64,000 nt of DNA from Amantichitinum ursilacus (lineage in GTDB: Bacteria > Pseudomonadota > Gammaproteobacteria > Burkholderiales > Chitinibacteraceae): assembly GCF_001294205.1 (NCBI RefSeq), contig NZ_LAQT01000003.1, forward strand, positions 62,001 to 126,000, read 5' to 3'. The notes beneath the pieces are model-generated. The model had not been told where the DNA came from and made no database searches. It saw nothing but the letters and a program-made list of their open reading frames with translations. The position numbers and the translations under genes are program-made. Shown one piece after another: positions 36,255 to 45,374 of the stretch (positions within the stretch are counted from its first letter, which is position 1; each line of letters opens with the position of its first letter).

Positions 36255-37158
36255 TGTCTGGTTGGTGGTCAGCGACGACTTGCTGTTGCTGGATCTGGCG
36301 GGCCCGGCTGAGGCTTTGCGCATGGCCGGGGCCGAGCATTTCCGCCTGCATTTCATCGGCCCCAATCCGACCGCACACACGCTGATGGGGCTGACCGTGG
36401 CCAATCTGCAGCCGTTGCCGCAGCAGATTGATGGCCCGGCGCTGATCATCATGCCCGGCCACGAACCGGACCACGCCAACCCGCACCACGCGGCCATCGT
36501 GCGCTGGTTGCGCCACATCATGCTGCAGCCCGAGCTGGAACTGGCCACCGTGTGCGCGGGCGCGCTGTACGCGGCGCAGGCGGGCTTGCTGGATGGCTTG
36601 CGCTGCACCACGCACTTTGCGCATCTGGCCGAACTGCAAGCGTATGCCCCCACCGCGCAGATCGAGGCCAACCGCGTGTTTGTGCAGGACGGCCGCATCT
36701 GGACCTCGGCCGGGATTACTGCCGGCATCGATCTGGCCTTGCAACTGATTGCCAGCAAGGTGTCGCCGCAAGTGGCGGCCGACGTGGCGCGGCGGCTGGT
36801 GGTGTATTTCCGGCGGGGCGGCGATGACCCGCAATTGTCGGCGTGGTTTATGTATCGCAATCATATGCATCCGCTGGTGCATCGCGTGCAGGAGCGGCTG
36901 GCGCTGGAACTGGCGGGCGAGTGGTCGCTGGAAAAGATGGCGCAGATTGCGCATGTGTCGCCGCGTCATCTCACGCGCTTGTTTCGCGAAAACGCGCAGA
37001 TCACGCCCAATGAATATCTGCGCGCATTGCGCGTGGCGCAGGCGCAGACCTTGCTGGCGGATAGTCGTTTGCCGCTGGAACGCGTGGCGGAAATGGCCGG
37101 TTTTGGTTCGGCGCGCGATTTGCGGCGCGTGCTGGCGCAAGCGCGGGCGGCGCATTAA
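36235..37158 (+). CDS. GlxA/FtrA-type AraC transcriptional regulator with DJ-1/PfpI domain
   Basis: 307 residues: a glutamine-amidotransferase-like DJ-1/PfpI sensor domain (VWLVVSDDLLLLDLAGPAEAL at the start; nucleophile-elbow Cys107 in ATVCAGALY) and a C-terminal AraC DNA-binding domain with two HTHs (LEKMAQIAHVSPRHLTRLFRE and LERVAEMAGFGSARDLRRV). Such GlxA-type regulators often control a nearby hydrolase, and here the hydrolase gene overlaps it. The final HTH appears short of the usual FxxxxGxxPxxYR tail, so the second DNA-binding half ends early. Confidence 0.9.
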   Translation: MQPSPLDVWLVVSDDLLLLDLAGPAEALRMAGAEHFRLHFIGPNPTAHTLMGLTVANLQPLPQQIDGPALIIMPGHEPDHANPHHAAIVRWLRHIMLQPELELATVCAGALYAAQAGLLDGLRCTTHFAHLAELQAYAPTAQIEANRVFVQDGRIWTSAGITAGIDLALQLIASKVSPQVAADVARRLVVYFRRGGDDPQLSAWFMYRNHMHPLVHRVQERLALELAGEWSLEKMAQIAHVSPRHLTRLFRENAQITPNEYLRALRVAQAQTLLADSRLPLERVAEMAGFGSARDLRRVLAQARAAH

Positions 37159-37255
37159 GCGCTTGCCCTCCACGCGCCGTGCTGACCAATCAATCGGTTA
37201 AGGCGCAACAGATTTTGCCCATGCTGCGGATTGCGCATCTGTTCTGGTGCAAGGG

Positions 37256-37388
37256 TTGACGCGGGTTGCAGGGCAGGCGTACAAATACGACCTGTTGCGC
37301 CGATTTGATATTCAGCTTGCAGGGCGCCTGATAAATACTGCTAAAGCGTGCCGAAACCTGCGTCTGGCACGCAGGTTTTTTGTTTTTT
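37256..37388 (+). ncRNA. Candidate small RNA: promoter-to-terminator unit in a gene-free gap
   Basis: TTGACG (37256-37261), 18 bases, then TACAAA (37280-37285) reads as a sigma-70 promoter. A strong terminator follows at 37354-37388. The implied transcript is about 95 bases (37292 to 37388) with no SD or ORF. The rest of the 37159-37534 gap holds nothing I can name. The terminator may instead belong to the regulator gene upstream. Confidence 0.35.
37354..37388 (+). terminator. Rho-independent terminator
   Basis: AAACCTGCGT (37354-37363) pairs with ACGCAGGTTT (37369-37378) around CTGGC, followed by a T-rich run (TTTTTTGTTTTTT). It lies about 195 bases after the AraC-type regulator stop, so it ends that transcript or an independent small RNA. 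Confidence 0.88.
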
Positions 37389-37534
37389 AGCCATGCTTTA
37401 CGCATGGCCGCGCCGAGTTAATCGACAACTTGCGGGGCGCGCCGGTTTTACACGGGAAATCCGCTAAAGCGTCGGCTGCTTCGCAACTGGGGCCGCCGTC
37501 GATGTCGCATTTTCTTTTCGATGGAGGTTGTCCC

Positions 37535-37861
37535 ATGGTTGATTGTCTTGAAATCGAGCCCGCTTTGTCGTTGCCCCGCCGCGCCTTGCTCGCACCGGTG
37601 ATTTCGCCCGCCGCGCTGCGACTGGAACATCGTTGTTGGTTGCGCCTTAAAACCGCCGCCGGTGTCAGTGTCGCCGCGCTATCACGCGCGTCGGCGGTGG
37701 CCACCGCGCTGGGTTATCCCACCGGTTTGCTGGCGGATGGTTCGCTGGCCGTTCTCGATATCGAGCTCGAAGCCGCCTTGTTGTTCTGCCAACGCCTGCC
37801 CGAACTGATCGGCTGCTACGAAGTGCCGACGCGCCAGGGCTGCGTTGGCCTGACCCGCTAA
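37535..37861 (+). CDS. Hypothetical protein
   Basis: 108 residues from ATG 37535, set by GGAGG at 37523-37527. No signal peptide or membrane helix; mixed alpha/beta composition with SVAALSRASAVATALGYPTGLLADGSLAVLDIELEAA-like stretches in the middle (seen in pieces) and three cysteines. I recognise no family. It precedes the MATE gene by 38 bases and could share its transcript. SD quality and GC3-rich codon use support a real gene. Confidence 0.6.
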   Translation: MVDCLEIEPALSLPRRALLAPVISPAALRLEHRCWLRLKTAAGVSVAALSRASAVATALGYPTGLLADGSLAVLDIELEAALLFCQRLPELIGCYEVPTRQGCVGLTR

Positions 37862-37899
37862 CGCGCTCCGCAACTTATAAAAATCCCCGCAAGGATCGC

Positions 37900-39261
37900 A
37901 TGACCCTGGCACGACTCTGGCAAGAAATCCGCGCTACATGGACGCTGGCCTGGCCCATCATGATTGGCCAGTTGGCGCAGGTGGGCACGGCGTTTGTCGA
38001 TGCCGTAATGGCCGGGCACGTGTCGGCAGACGATCTGGCCGCGGTGTCGGTGGGCGCATCGGTATGGATTACGATTATCGTCACCATGATCGGGCTGCTG
38101 CTGGCCAGCAGCCCGCTGATTGCGCACGCCGTGGGCGCCAATGAGCGCAAGCAGATTTCGTTTTTGGTGCAACAGGCGTTTTACCAGGCCGCCATGTTTA
38201 CCGTGGTGGGCTGGTTGCTGGTGTGGGCGGCGATGCCGATTTTTGGCCACCTGGGTCTGGCGCCCGCTGTGGCCGACAAGGCGCATCGTTTTCTGGTGGG
38301 CGTGGCCTGGGGCTTGCCGGCGTTCTCGTTTTTCCGCGTCTGTTATAGCTATAGCGCCAGCCTGAACAGCACCAAGCCGATGATGATTATGGCGTTGGTG
38401 GGCCTGGCGCTGAATGTGCCGGCCAACTGGATTCTGATTTATGGCCACTTTGGCTTTCCGGCCATGGGCGGCGTGGGCTGCGGGTATGCCTCGGCGTTCT
38501 GTCTGTGGGCCAGCGCGCTGATGATGCTGGCGTGGATCCGCTATTCCCCTACCTATCGCGATACTTATCCGCTGCGCAACTGGCAGCGTATTGATTGGCG
38601 CAAACAGTTTGAGCTGATCAAGCTGGGCGTGCCGATGGGCTTGATGTTTTTTGTGGAAGTGAGCGCGTTTGCGGGGATTTCGTTGCTGATTGCGCGGCTG
38701 GGCACGGTGCCGGTGGCGGCACATCAGATCGCGCTGAATTTTGCCTCGCTGGTGTTCCAGATTCCGGCTGCGCTGGGCACGGCGCTGACCGTGCGTGTGG
38801 GCCAGGCGCTGGGCGCGCAGCAACCGGCCGATGCACGTTTTATCGGCTGGGCCGGCTTCAAGATGGGCTTGGCGTCGGCGGTGGCGTCGGGTTTGTTTAC
38901 TGCGTTGGGCCACGGCTGGATTGCCGGTTGGTATACGCAAGATGCGCAAGTGCTGGCGCTGGCTTCAGTGCTGCTGATGTATGCCGCGTTATTCCAGTTG
39001 TTTGACGCCACCCAGGTCATCGCTGCGGGCATCTTGCGTGGCTACAAGGTAACGCGCACACCGATGATCATCCACCTGACTGCGTTCTGGATTGTGGGTT
39101 TGCCACTGGGTTATGTGCTGACGTTTGGCTGGGGTGACCATGTGCAGGGCTATGGCGCAGCGGGCTACTGGACTGCGTTGGTGGTGGCGCTGGGCTTTAC
39201 GGCGTGCTTGCTGTCGTGGCAGTTCGCGCGCGTCAGCAACCGCTTGGCCCGTGCGGCTTGA
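37900..39261 (+). CDS. MATE-family multidrug efflux protein (NorM-like)
   Basis: 453 residues with twelve predicted membrane helices in two pseudo-repeats, each beginning with the MATE entry pattern (WPIMIGQLAQVGTAFVDAVMAGH at the N-terminus; LGVPMGLMFFVEVSAF in the middle). Conserved PLIAHAVGA, and TVPVAAHQIALNFASLVFQIP with the VGxALGA segment (VRVGQALGAQQP), match the NorM branch that exports cationic drugs with Na+ or H+. Substrate unknown. Confidence 0.93.
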   Translation: MTLARLWQEIRATWTLAWPIMIGQLAQVGTAFVDAVMAGHVSADDLAAVSVGASVWITIIVTMIGLLLASSPLIAHAVGANERKQISFLVQQAFYQAAMFTVVGWLLVWAAMPIFGHLGLAPAVADKAHRFLVGVAWGLPAFSFFRVCYSYSASLNSTKPMMIMALVGLALNVPANWILIYGHFGFPAMGGVGCGYASAFCLWASALMMLAWIRYSPTYRDTYPLRNWQRIDWRKQFELIKLGVPMGLMFFVEVSAFAGISLLIARLGTVPVAAHQIALNFASLVFQIPAALGTALTVRVGQALGAQQPADARFIGWAGFKMGLASAVASGLFTALGHGWIAGWYTQDAQVLALASVLLMYAALFQLFDATQVIAAGILRGYKVTRTPMIIHLTAFWIVGLPLGYVLTFGWGDHVQGYGAAGYWTALVVALGFTACLLSWQFARVSNRLARAA

Positions 39262-39323
39262 AATGCCTTGAAGAGCACGCCGGAAGCCGCCCAATGCAGG
39301 ATTGCGCGCGGCCGTCACTCATA

Positions 39324-39409
39324 GGGTGGGTCTCGACCCACCCATCAAAGCCATATCCACATGCAGCAATCCTGGCATGTCACCTTGCAGGGTGGGTCTA
39401 GACCCACCC
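39324..39409. repeat. Pair of 20-bp palindromes (REP-like) downstream of the MATE gene
   Basis: GGGTGGGTCTCGACCCACCC at 39324-39343 and GGGTGGGTCTAGACCCACCC at 39390-39409: the second is a perfect palindrome and the first differs only at the centre. They lie 46 bases apart in the gap between convergent genes, which otherwise (39262-39454) holds nothing I recognise. This resembles REP/BIME organisation; no T-run follows, so they are not simple terminators. Confidence 0.75.
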
Positions 39410-39454
39410 GATGCATGCCGCCTGGATCAGCCAGTTTGCGTGTTATGGCACGCT

Positions 39455-40075
39455 TTATTCCGGCGTTTCTTCACCCCAGCGTTGCATCAGCTGGTGCGGC
39501 ACCGCCAGTTGGTCCAGGATGCGCGCCACTACAAAATCCACCAGATCGCCGATGGTTTGCGGATGATGATAAAAGCCCGGGTTGGGCGGCAGGATGACCA
39601 CGCCCAGGCGCGCCAGCTTGAGCATGTTTTCGAGGTGCAGCGCTGAAAACGGCGCTTCGCGCGGCACCAGAATCAGCTTTTTGTTTTCCTTGATCATCAC
39701 ATCGGCCGCGCGCTCCAGCAGATTGTCCGAAGCGCCCCCCGCAATCGCCGCTAACGCGCCCATCGTGCACGGGCACACCACCATGCCATCGCCAGGATTG
39801 GAGCCCGAGGCCATGGGCGCAAACCATTCTTGCTGGCCGAATACCTGCAGTCGCGCCGCATCGGCTTCGGCCAGCGCAAAGTGGGCGCGCATCCAGTCCG
39901 CCAGTTCAGCCGCGCGGCCGGGCCAGGTAAAGCCCATTTCTTGCCGCGCCACAATCTGCGCCGCCTGCGTGTACAACACGTGCACTGTGCAGCCCGCAGC
40001 CAGCAGGGATTGGATCAGGCGCATGCCATAAGGCAAGCCGGAGGCGCCAGTCAGGCCGACGGTGATGGTTTTCAT
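39455..40075 (-). CDS. ubiX: UbiX-type flavin prenyltransferase
   Basis: 206-residue enzyme that prenylates FMN to the cofactor used by UbiD-type decarboxylases in ubiquinone synthesis. VGLTGASGLPYGMRLIQSLL at the N-terminus, SGS and VVCPCTMGALAAIAGGASDNLLERAADV, and the C-terminal LVPREAPFSALHLENMLKL are diagnostic. Its start overlaps the stop of the Gx transporter gene by four bases. Confidence 0.96.
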   Translation of the reverse strand: MKTITVGLTGASGLPYGMRLIQSLLAAGCTVHVLYTQAAQIVARQEMGFTWPGRAAELADWMRAHFALAEADAARLQVFGQQEWFAPMASGSNPGDGMVVCPCTMGALAAIAGGASDNLLERAADVMIKENKKLILVPREAPFSALHLENMLKLARLGVVILPPNPGFYHHPQTIGDLVDFVVARILDQLAVPHQLMQRWGEETPE

Positions 40076-40626
40076 ATAGCAGTCTCTTCAGCGTATTCAG
40101 GGGCAGGGCGCAGCAGGCGTGCGGCGATCAGGCCATTGGCCAGCCCGAACAACAATGCTGCGCCAAAAAACACCGGGGCCAGTCGCACAATGCCGTTATC
40201 GGGGATGAGCCACAAGCGCGCCAGGCCCAATTGCCCGGCGATATGCGCAAACGCGGCGATCAGCGACAGGCTGACCGGGCCAAACCAGCGCCGTGGTAGA
40301 TATTGCGCCGCGCCCAGTGCGGCCAGGCTGCACAGTCCGCCGCACAAGCCCAAGGCAAAGCCGGGCGACAAAAATCCGCCCAGTACCAGCGCGCCGCCAA
40401 AAATCCGCAGCAGTGACACCCACGCCGCATCGCGCCAGCCATAACGCCACAACACCACCAGCGTGATGATATTGGCGATGCCGGGTTTAACGCCGGGGAT
40501 GGGCGAGGGGAAACCTGCCTCCACCACGCCCAGCAAAATCGCGATGGCGGCATAACGGGCAATACGCAGATCGGCCGCAGTGGCGGTCAGCGTCTGCGCA
40601 TGAGGGTCAGTAGCTGAGGCTGTCAT
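40072..40626 (-). CDS. Gx transporter family membrane protein (HepI-like)
   Basis: 184 residues with about five membrane helices. VEAGFPSPIPGVKPGIANIITL is the family hallmark (conserved Pro-Gly-Lys-Pro-Gly). These proteins were labelled heptaprenyl diphosphate synthase component I, but look like the substrate-binding membrane unit of a small-molecule transporter and usually lie next to a NusG-domain-II protein, exactly as here (overlap of 20 bases). Function unproven. Confidence 0.9.
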   Translation of the reverse strand: MTASATDPHAQTLTATAADLRIARYAAIAILLGVVEAGFPSPIPGVKPGIANIITLVVLWRYGWRDAAWVSLLRIFGGALVLGGFLSPGFALGLCGGLCSLAALGAAQYLPRRWFGPVSLSLIAAFAHIAGQLGLARLWLIPDNGIVRLAPVFFGAALLFGLANGLIAARLLRPAPEYAEETAI

Positions 40627-40990
40627 AGGCGCGCGGCTTGCTGCCGGTCAGCTCGATGCTGGTGCGATTGGGCAGGCAGATGGCCACCTGGCCACTCTGG
40701 CTAAGCCAGCCGGCGCGTACGCAATACTGGCGCGGGCTGGGGTCGGCGGCGATGCGGGCGCGACCTTGCGCGACTTCGACGGTGGTAAGCCCCAGCGGGC
40801 CAGGCACATCGAGCGTGCGATGCGCGGCCAGGTCCAGCTCGGCAAACAGTTTGCCGGATTGATAGATGCGTACGTGCGTGGCGCCATCGCTGCGCCAGGC
40901 CAGCATGGCCAAGGCGATGACGGCGCTGGCGGCCAGGCCTGTAATCAACCAGTCACCCGGCCGCAGCAGTTGGCTTTCAAAGCCCCGCAT
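40607..40990 (-). CDS. NusG domain II-containing membrane-anchored protein
   Basis: 127 residues from ATG 40990 (SD GAGAA), overlapping the rapZ stop by 14 bases; a longer frame back to 41158 lies wholly inside rapZ. One N-terminal membrane helix (GLAASAVIALAMLAW) and a beta-barrel NusG-II domain with VRIYQSGKLFAELDL, VEVAQGRARIAADPSPRQYCVRAGWLSQSGQ-type sequence and VAICLPNRTSIEL. Regularly paired with Gx transporters; may help assembly or a redox-linked step. Confidence 0.88.
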   Translation of the reverse strand: MRGFESQLLRPGDWLITGLAASAVIALAMLAWRSDGATHVRIYQSGKLFAELDLAAHRTLDVPGPLGLTTVEVAQGRARIAADPSPRQYCVRAGWLSQSGQVAICLPNRTSIELTGSKPRAYDSLSY

Positions 40991-41831
40991 ATTGTTCTCG
41001 ATGCCGCACCAATACCTGACGGTTGGGTGCAAAGTGGCGACCGAGTTGTTCGGTGAGATAGACCGAGCGATGCTGGCCCCCGGTACAGCCGATGGCGACG
41101 GTGACGTAGCTACGCTGGTCGCGATCAAATTCGGGAATCCAGCGTTCCAGAAAACCAATGATATGAGTCAGGTATTTACCGACCGATTCCTGGCGCTGCA
41201 GAAAATCGATGACGAGGCGGTCTTTGCCCGTTAGCGGACGCAGCACCGGATCGTAATGCGGGTTGGGCAGACAGCGCACATCAAACACAAAATCGGCATC
41301 CAGCGGCAGGCCATGTTTAAAGCCGAAGGATTCGAAAATAAGGGTCAGCCGCGATTTATCCAGCCCGACAAAATCGCGCACCCACGAACGCAGCTGGTTG
41401 GCCGACAAGCCCGTGGTATCAAAGCGGTGCGCCGAGTTGGCAAAATACTCAAGCATTTCGCGCTCAAGCATGATGGCTTCGCTGACCGTCAGATGGCCCG
41501 CGGCCAGCGGGTGGCTGCGGCGGGTTTCGGAGAAACGCTTGACCAGCGTTTCGGTGCTCGATTCCAGAAACAGCAGGCGCACGTCTTTGCGCATGGCTTG
41601 CAGCGCCTGCAGGTGTTCGGGGAAGGCCGAGAAGTTGTGCGCGCTGCGCACATCAATGGCAATGGCCGCTTTGGGGTAGCCATCTTCGTCCAGCAGCGCC
41701 ACGGTTTGCGGCAACAGCGGCGAGGGTAGATTGTCGACGCAAAAATAGCCCAGGTCTTCCAGCGCGCGTAACGCCACGCTTTTGCCGGAGCCCGACAGCC
41801 CCGACAGCAACAAGACGCTTTGCACGCTCAT
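40977..41831 (-). CDS. rapZ: RapZ, RNase adapter/nucleotide-binding protein
   Basis: 284 residues. Walker A GLSGSGKS at 11-18; [38 protein letters not shown], and the C-terminal block [21 protein letters not shown]. In enterobacteria RapZ binds GlmZ/GlmY sRNAs and senses glucosamine-6-phosphate. It overlaps the hprK stop (ATGA), forming the block ptsN-hprK-rapZ. Confidence 0.96.
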   Translation of the reverse strand: MSVQSVLLLSGLSGSGKSVALRALEDLGYFCVDNLPSPLLPQTVALLDEDGYPKAAIAIDVRSAHNFSAFPEHLQALQAMRKDVRLLFLESSTETLVKRFSETRRSHPLAAGHLTVSEAIMLEREMLEYFANSAHRFDTTGLSANQLRSWVRDFVGLDKSRLTLIFESFGFKHGLPLDADFVFDVRCLPNPHYDPVLRPLTGKDRLVIDFLQRQESVGKYLTHIIGFLERWIPEFDRDQRSYVTVAIGCTGGQHRSVYLTEQLGRHFAPNRQVLVRHREQYAGL

Positions 41832-42772
41832 TCGCCCAGTTCCATAAAGCGCTGGTGGCGTTCGATAAATTCGCGCGTCGAATCAATACCACGCAATTGC
41901 AGGATGTAGTTACGCACCGCCGCCTCAACCAGCACGGCCAGGTTGCGACCCGCCGCCACCGGGATGACCAGTTTGCGCACTTGCACGCCCAGGATTTCTT
42001 GCGTGGCGGCCTGCATTTGCAGGCGGTCGATCGGGGCCAGCGTTTCGCCACCGGCTTTAGCCAGGTGCACGATCAGCTTGAGCGTTTTTTTGGGGCGAAC
42101 GGCAGTTTCGCCAAAGATGGTGCGGATGTTCAGTACGCCAATGCCGCGCACTTCCAGAAAGTCGCGCAGCATCGGCGGACAGCGGCCTTCGAGCATTTCG
42201 GGGTTGGTGCGATACACCTCGACCACATCGTCGGCCACCAGGCCATGGCCGCGCGAGATCAGCTCCAGCGCCAACTCGCTCTTACCCATCGACGATTCGC
42301 CAGTCAGCAACACGCCCACTTCCAGCACATCCAGAAATACGCCGTGCAGATGCGTGGAGACGGCGAGCGCTTTCGACAGGTAATAGCGCAGCACATCCAT
42401 CAGATAAGGCGATTGTTCGCTGGAGGTCAGCAGCGGCACGTGGTGGCGTTCGGCGCCTTCTTTCAGCGCTTCGGGCACGGGTTGGCTGTTGGCCACCACC
42501 ATCAGCGCCATTTCGTTGGCGAACAGACGCTGCACCGATTCTTTTTGCGCGTCCGGGCTCAGGCCCTGAAAGTAATTGACCTCGGCAATGCCGAGTACTT
42601 GCACCCGGTTGGGGTGAATAAAGTTTAAATGGCCGACCAGCGCCAGCCGCGGTTTTTGCTCGGCTGCATCGTTGGTCAATAGATTATTGGCGCCTGATTG
42701 CCCGGCAACCCAGGTCAGACGTAGCTTTTCCGCGTTATCGATGAACAGCTGTCTAACGGTAATCTGCGGCAT
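41828..42772 (-). CDS. hprK: HPr kinase/phosphorylase
   Basis: 314 residues. Walker A GESSMGKS at 158-165, His143 in HLHG, and [15 protein letters not shown], the family capsule. HprK phosphorylates HPr on Ser46; in betaproteobacteria with incomplete PTS it is part of a regulatory PTSNtr. The start overlaps the 3' end of ptsN by 20 bases, so the two are translationally linked. Confidence 0.96.
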   Translation of the reverse strand: MPQITVRQLFIDNAEKLRLTWVAGQSGANNLLTNDAAEQKPRLALVGHLNFIHPNRVQVLGIAEVNYFQGLSPDAQKESVQRLFANEMALMVVANSQPVPEALKEGAERHHVPLLTSSEQSPYLMDVLRYYLSKALAVSTHLHGVFLDVLEVGVLLTGESSMGKSELALELISRGHGLVADDVVEVYRTNPEMLEGRCPPMLRDFLEVRGIGVLNIRTIFGETAVRPKKTLKLIVHLAKAGGETLAPIDRLQMQAATQEILGVQVRKLVIPVAAGRNLAVLVEAAVRNYILQLRGIDSTREFIERHQRFMELGE

Positions 42773-43226
42773 ACGGCTCCCACGTTGTAATCAATTTCCA
42801 CGCGGCCTGTACGTCGGTGACTTCTGCCAGTTGTTCGCGCACGGTTTTATCAGAAAAGAGTTGGGCCAGTTCGGACAGAATCTGCAAATGCAGATCGGTG
42901 GCATTGGCCGGCACAAGCAATACAAAGATCAGGCTAACGGGTTTGCCATCGGGCGCATCAAACGGAATCGGCGATTTAAGCCGGATGAAGGCGCCGCTGG
43001 CTTCTTTCAGCCCTTTGATGCGGCCGTGCGGGATGGCGACGGCCTGGCCGAGACCGGTCGAGCCGAGTTTCTCGCGCGCAAACAGGCTATCGAACACGAC
43101 GCTGCGTGCAATGGCGTGGCTGTTTTCAAACAGGATACCCACCTGCTCAAAAACACGTTTCTTGCTGCCGACATCCATATCCAGGAACAGGTTGCTGGCA
43201 GGCAGAATTCTGGAAATCAGGCTCAT
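42753..43226 (-). CDS. ptsN: PTS IIA-like nitrogen-regulatory protein
   Basis: 157 residues from ATG 43226 ([12 protein letters not shown]); an upstream in-frame ATG at 43268 adds 14 residues without family support. Phospho-acceptor His67 lies in [10 protein letters not shown]. Other conserved blocks are [13 protein letters not shown] and the C-terminal [15 protein letters not shown]. PtsN (EIIA-Ntr) controls potassium transport and other functions according to its phosphorylation by the PTSNtr chain. A terminator separates it from hpf upstream. Confidence 0.95.
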   Translation of the reverse strand: MSLISRILPASNLFLDMDVGSKKRVFEQVGILFENSHAIARSVVFDSLFAREKLGSTGLGQAVAIPHGRIKGLKEASGAFIRLKSPIPFDAPDGKPVSLIFVLLVPANATDLHLQILSELAQLFSDKTVREQLAEVTDVQAAWKLITTWEPYAADYR

Positions 43227-43446
43227 AGGGGTTTGCCGATTCGTCGTGCCGCAGGCCTGGTGGATCACCGGCTTAGGGCGAAATTGCGGGGAACCGGGTT
43301 TGCCGCTCCGCCGCGCGTAAGTTTGATCCGATTCTAGCGCAGCATTTATTAATGCGCTGCAGCAAATCGGGACGCGTAAGACTGTGTGCTTTTGCTACGG
43401 GCCGCAGCCCGTCCGGCGATTGTACAGCCGTGTTTAATAATGAAAA

Positions 43447-43473
43447 ACGGGAACCATAGATAATGGTTCCCGT
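43447..43473 (-). terminator. Rho-independent terminator after hpf
   Basis: ACGGGAACCAT (43447-43457) and ATGGTTCCCGT (43463-43473) form a perfect 11-bp stem with a 5-base loop; on the minus strand the stem is followed by TTTTTC. It lies about 40 bases past the hpf stop and closes the rpoN-hpf transcript before ptsN. Confidence 0.9.
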
Positions 43474-43514
43474 CCGTTGCGTCAAGCGCACGCCGCGCCT
43501 GGTGGGTTACAGAA

Positions 43515-43853
43515 TCACACTTCGTCCGGTTCTTCTGCGGTTTGCTGGCGTTTGATGCTGTCACCACGATGATCCATCAGACACTCCTTGTGCTTTACGA
43601 TCTGCCGGTCGAGCTTGTCGACCAGCGCATCGATGGCGGCGTACATGTCTTTGTCGACTGCCTCAACATGAATATCTTTTCCGCGTACGTGAACGGTCAC
43701 GTCGGCCTTCTGCTGTAGTTTTTCTACAGAGAGAATCGCGCTCACGTCTACCACCTGGTCGAAATGCCGCGTTATCCGGTCAAGCTTGCTGGTGATGTAG
43801 TCCCGGATGGCGGGGGTCACTTCGAGGTGATGTCCGCTAATGTTGAGGTTCAT
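43515..43853 (-). CDS. hpf: Ribosome hibernation promoting factor (short HPF)
   Basis: 112 residues from ATG 43853, set by AAGGAG eight bases upstream; it starts 57 bases after the rpoN stop. MNLNISGHHLEVTPAIRDYITSKLDRI and the acidic-basic helix HVEAVDKDMYAAIDALVDKLDRQIVKHK (seen in pieces) are diagnostic of the short HPF/YfiA family, which dimerises 70S ribosomes in stationary phase. The C-terminal 15 residues are acidic. Position after rpoN is conserved. Confidence 0.95.
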   Translation of the reverse strand: MNLNISGHHLEVTPAIRDYITSKLDRITRHFDQVVDVSAILSVEKLQQKADVTVHVRGKDIHVEAVDKDMYAAIDALVDKLDRQIVKHKECLMDHRGDSIKRQQTAEEPDEV

Positions 43854-43909
43854 GGCGATCTCCTTCTGGTTAAGCCACTGGTCCGTAGCCCGCCCAGAGA
43901 CAGGCGCAG

Positions 43910-45313
43910 CTACAGGTTTTTGCGCAGATTGACAGGGGGGACGTTCATCCCCTCCCGGTACTTGGCAACGGTTCGTCGCGCAACCACGATCCCTTGCCCT
44001 GACAGTGCCTCCGCAATGGCGCTGTCTGATAACGGCCTGGTCTTGTCCTCGTTGTTGATCATCTGGCGGATCAGCGCTTTGATGGCTGTCGCGGAACACT
44101 CGCCGCCCGCCTCCGTTTCCACATGACTACCAAAAAAATACTTGAATTCCAGCAACCCGCGCGGGGTCATCATGTACTTTTGCGTGGTGACCCGGGACAC
44201 CGTCGATTCGTGCAGATCAAGCACCTCGGCGATGTCGCGCAATACCAATGGCCGCATGGCCACTTCACCGTGTTCAAAGAAAGCGCGTTGCCGTTCCACA
44301 ATCGCCTGCGCCACACGCAGGATGGTTTCAAACCGTTGCTGCACACTCTTTACGAGCCATTTGGCTTCTTGCAGTTCCCGAGCCAGGACACCGCCTTCAC
44401 TTCTTTGCAGGATATCTGCGTAAACCTGATTAAGCCGCAGCCGGGGCATGGCTGACGGATTAAGCCGTACCGTCCACTGACCTTTGTATTTCTGCACCAG
44501 GACATCAGGCACCACATACCGCGGCGTCAAGGCAGCCCACTGCGCAGCGGGCCGGGGATTGAGCGAGGTAATGACGCCTTGTGCGGCTTTAAGCGCCGCG
44601 TCGTCACATTTCAGTAATCGTTTTAACTTAGTGTAGTCGCGGGCCGCGAGTAAATCGAGATGCTGCCCCACGATCACCTGCGCCAGTTGTCTGGCCGAAC
44701 TGTCCGGCAGTAAGCGCAACTGCATCAGCAACGCTTCGGCCGTACCACGCGCGCCCACGCCCACAGGCTCCATCTGCTTGAGCCGCGCCAGCGCCACCGC
44801 CAGGTCGTCCACTTCGAGTTCTAATTGAGTGACGATCTCGGCTGGAATTTGTTCCAGCAATTCTTCGAGATCAATCGGCAGCAGGCCTTCGTCGTCGAGC
44901 GCGTCGATCAGAAAAGCCAGCGCCGCGTGGTCGCGCGCAGGCAGATGCAGCACGCCGGCCTGCTCCAGCAAATGCTCGCGCAGCGTGATTTCGCGCGCGA
45001 CTTGCGTGGTGGGGTCAAAGTCATCGTCATCGTCGCCATTGCCGCGGCTGCCACTGCCCGAGCCCCAGTTTTCGCTGTCGCCGTGGTCGTCGTTGTAATC
45101 GCGTTGATCGTCGTTGCTGGATTCAGTGCTGCCTTCCGCCGGGGCGTCGCCGCTGCTGCCGTTATCGTGTTCCAGCAGCGGGTTTTCGAGCAGATAGCGG
45201 TCGATTTCCTGCTGGAAATCGAGCGTGGAAAGCTGCAGCAATTTGATCGATTGCTGCAGCTGAGGCGTGAGATTGAGCTGCTGTGACAGCCGCAGTTGCA
45301 AGGATTGCTTCAT
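43910..45313 (-). CDS. rpoN: RNA polymerase sigma-54 factor
   Basis: 467 residues. Region I LRLSQQLNLTPQLQQSIKLLQLS, an acidic region II (about residues 50-100, Asp/Ser/Gly-rich), core-binding region, and region III with the C-terminal RpoN box ARRTVAKYREGM and the preceding HTH (DIAEVLDLHESTVSRVTTQKYM). It transcribes enhancer-dependent promoters. It lies between lptB and hpf, with 61 bases after the lptB stop. Confidence 0.97.
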   Translation of the reverse strand: MKQSLQLRLSQQLNLTPQLQQSIKLLQLSTLDFQQEIDRYLLENPLLEHDNGSSGDAPAEGSTESSNDDQRDYNDDHGDSENWGSGSGSRGNGDDDDDFDPTTQVAREITLREHLLEQAGVLHLPARDHAALAFLIDALDDEGLLPIDLEELLEQIPAEIVTQLELEVDDLAVALARLKQMEPVGVGARGTAEALLMQLRLLPDSSARQLAQVIVGQHLDLLAARDYTKLKRLLKCDDAALKAAQGVITSLNPRPAAQWAALTPRYVVPDVLVQKYKGQWTVRLNPSAMPRLRLNQVYADILQRSEGGVLARELQEAKWLVKSVQQRFETILRVAQAIVERQRAFFEHGEVAMRPLVLRDIAEVLDLHESTVSRVTTQKYMMTPRGLLEFKYFFGSHVETEAGGECSATAIKALIRQMINNEDKTRPLSDSAIAEALSGQGIVVARRTVAKYREGMNVPPVNLRKNL

Positions 45314-45374
45314 GCGACCTTGTAGTAAGCAGAAATGTGGAGAAGATCGCGCTGCATGATGTCGAGTCTGGCAA

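Noticed and set aside
37366-37382. TGGCACG...TTTTT resembling a sigma-54 promoter
   Set aside because: It is the right arm and T-run of a terminator, and the -12 element lacks GC.
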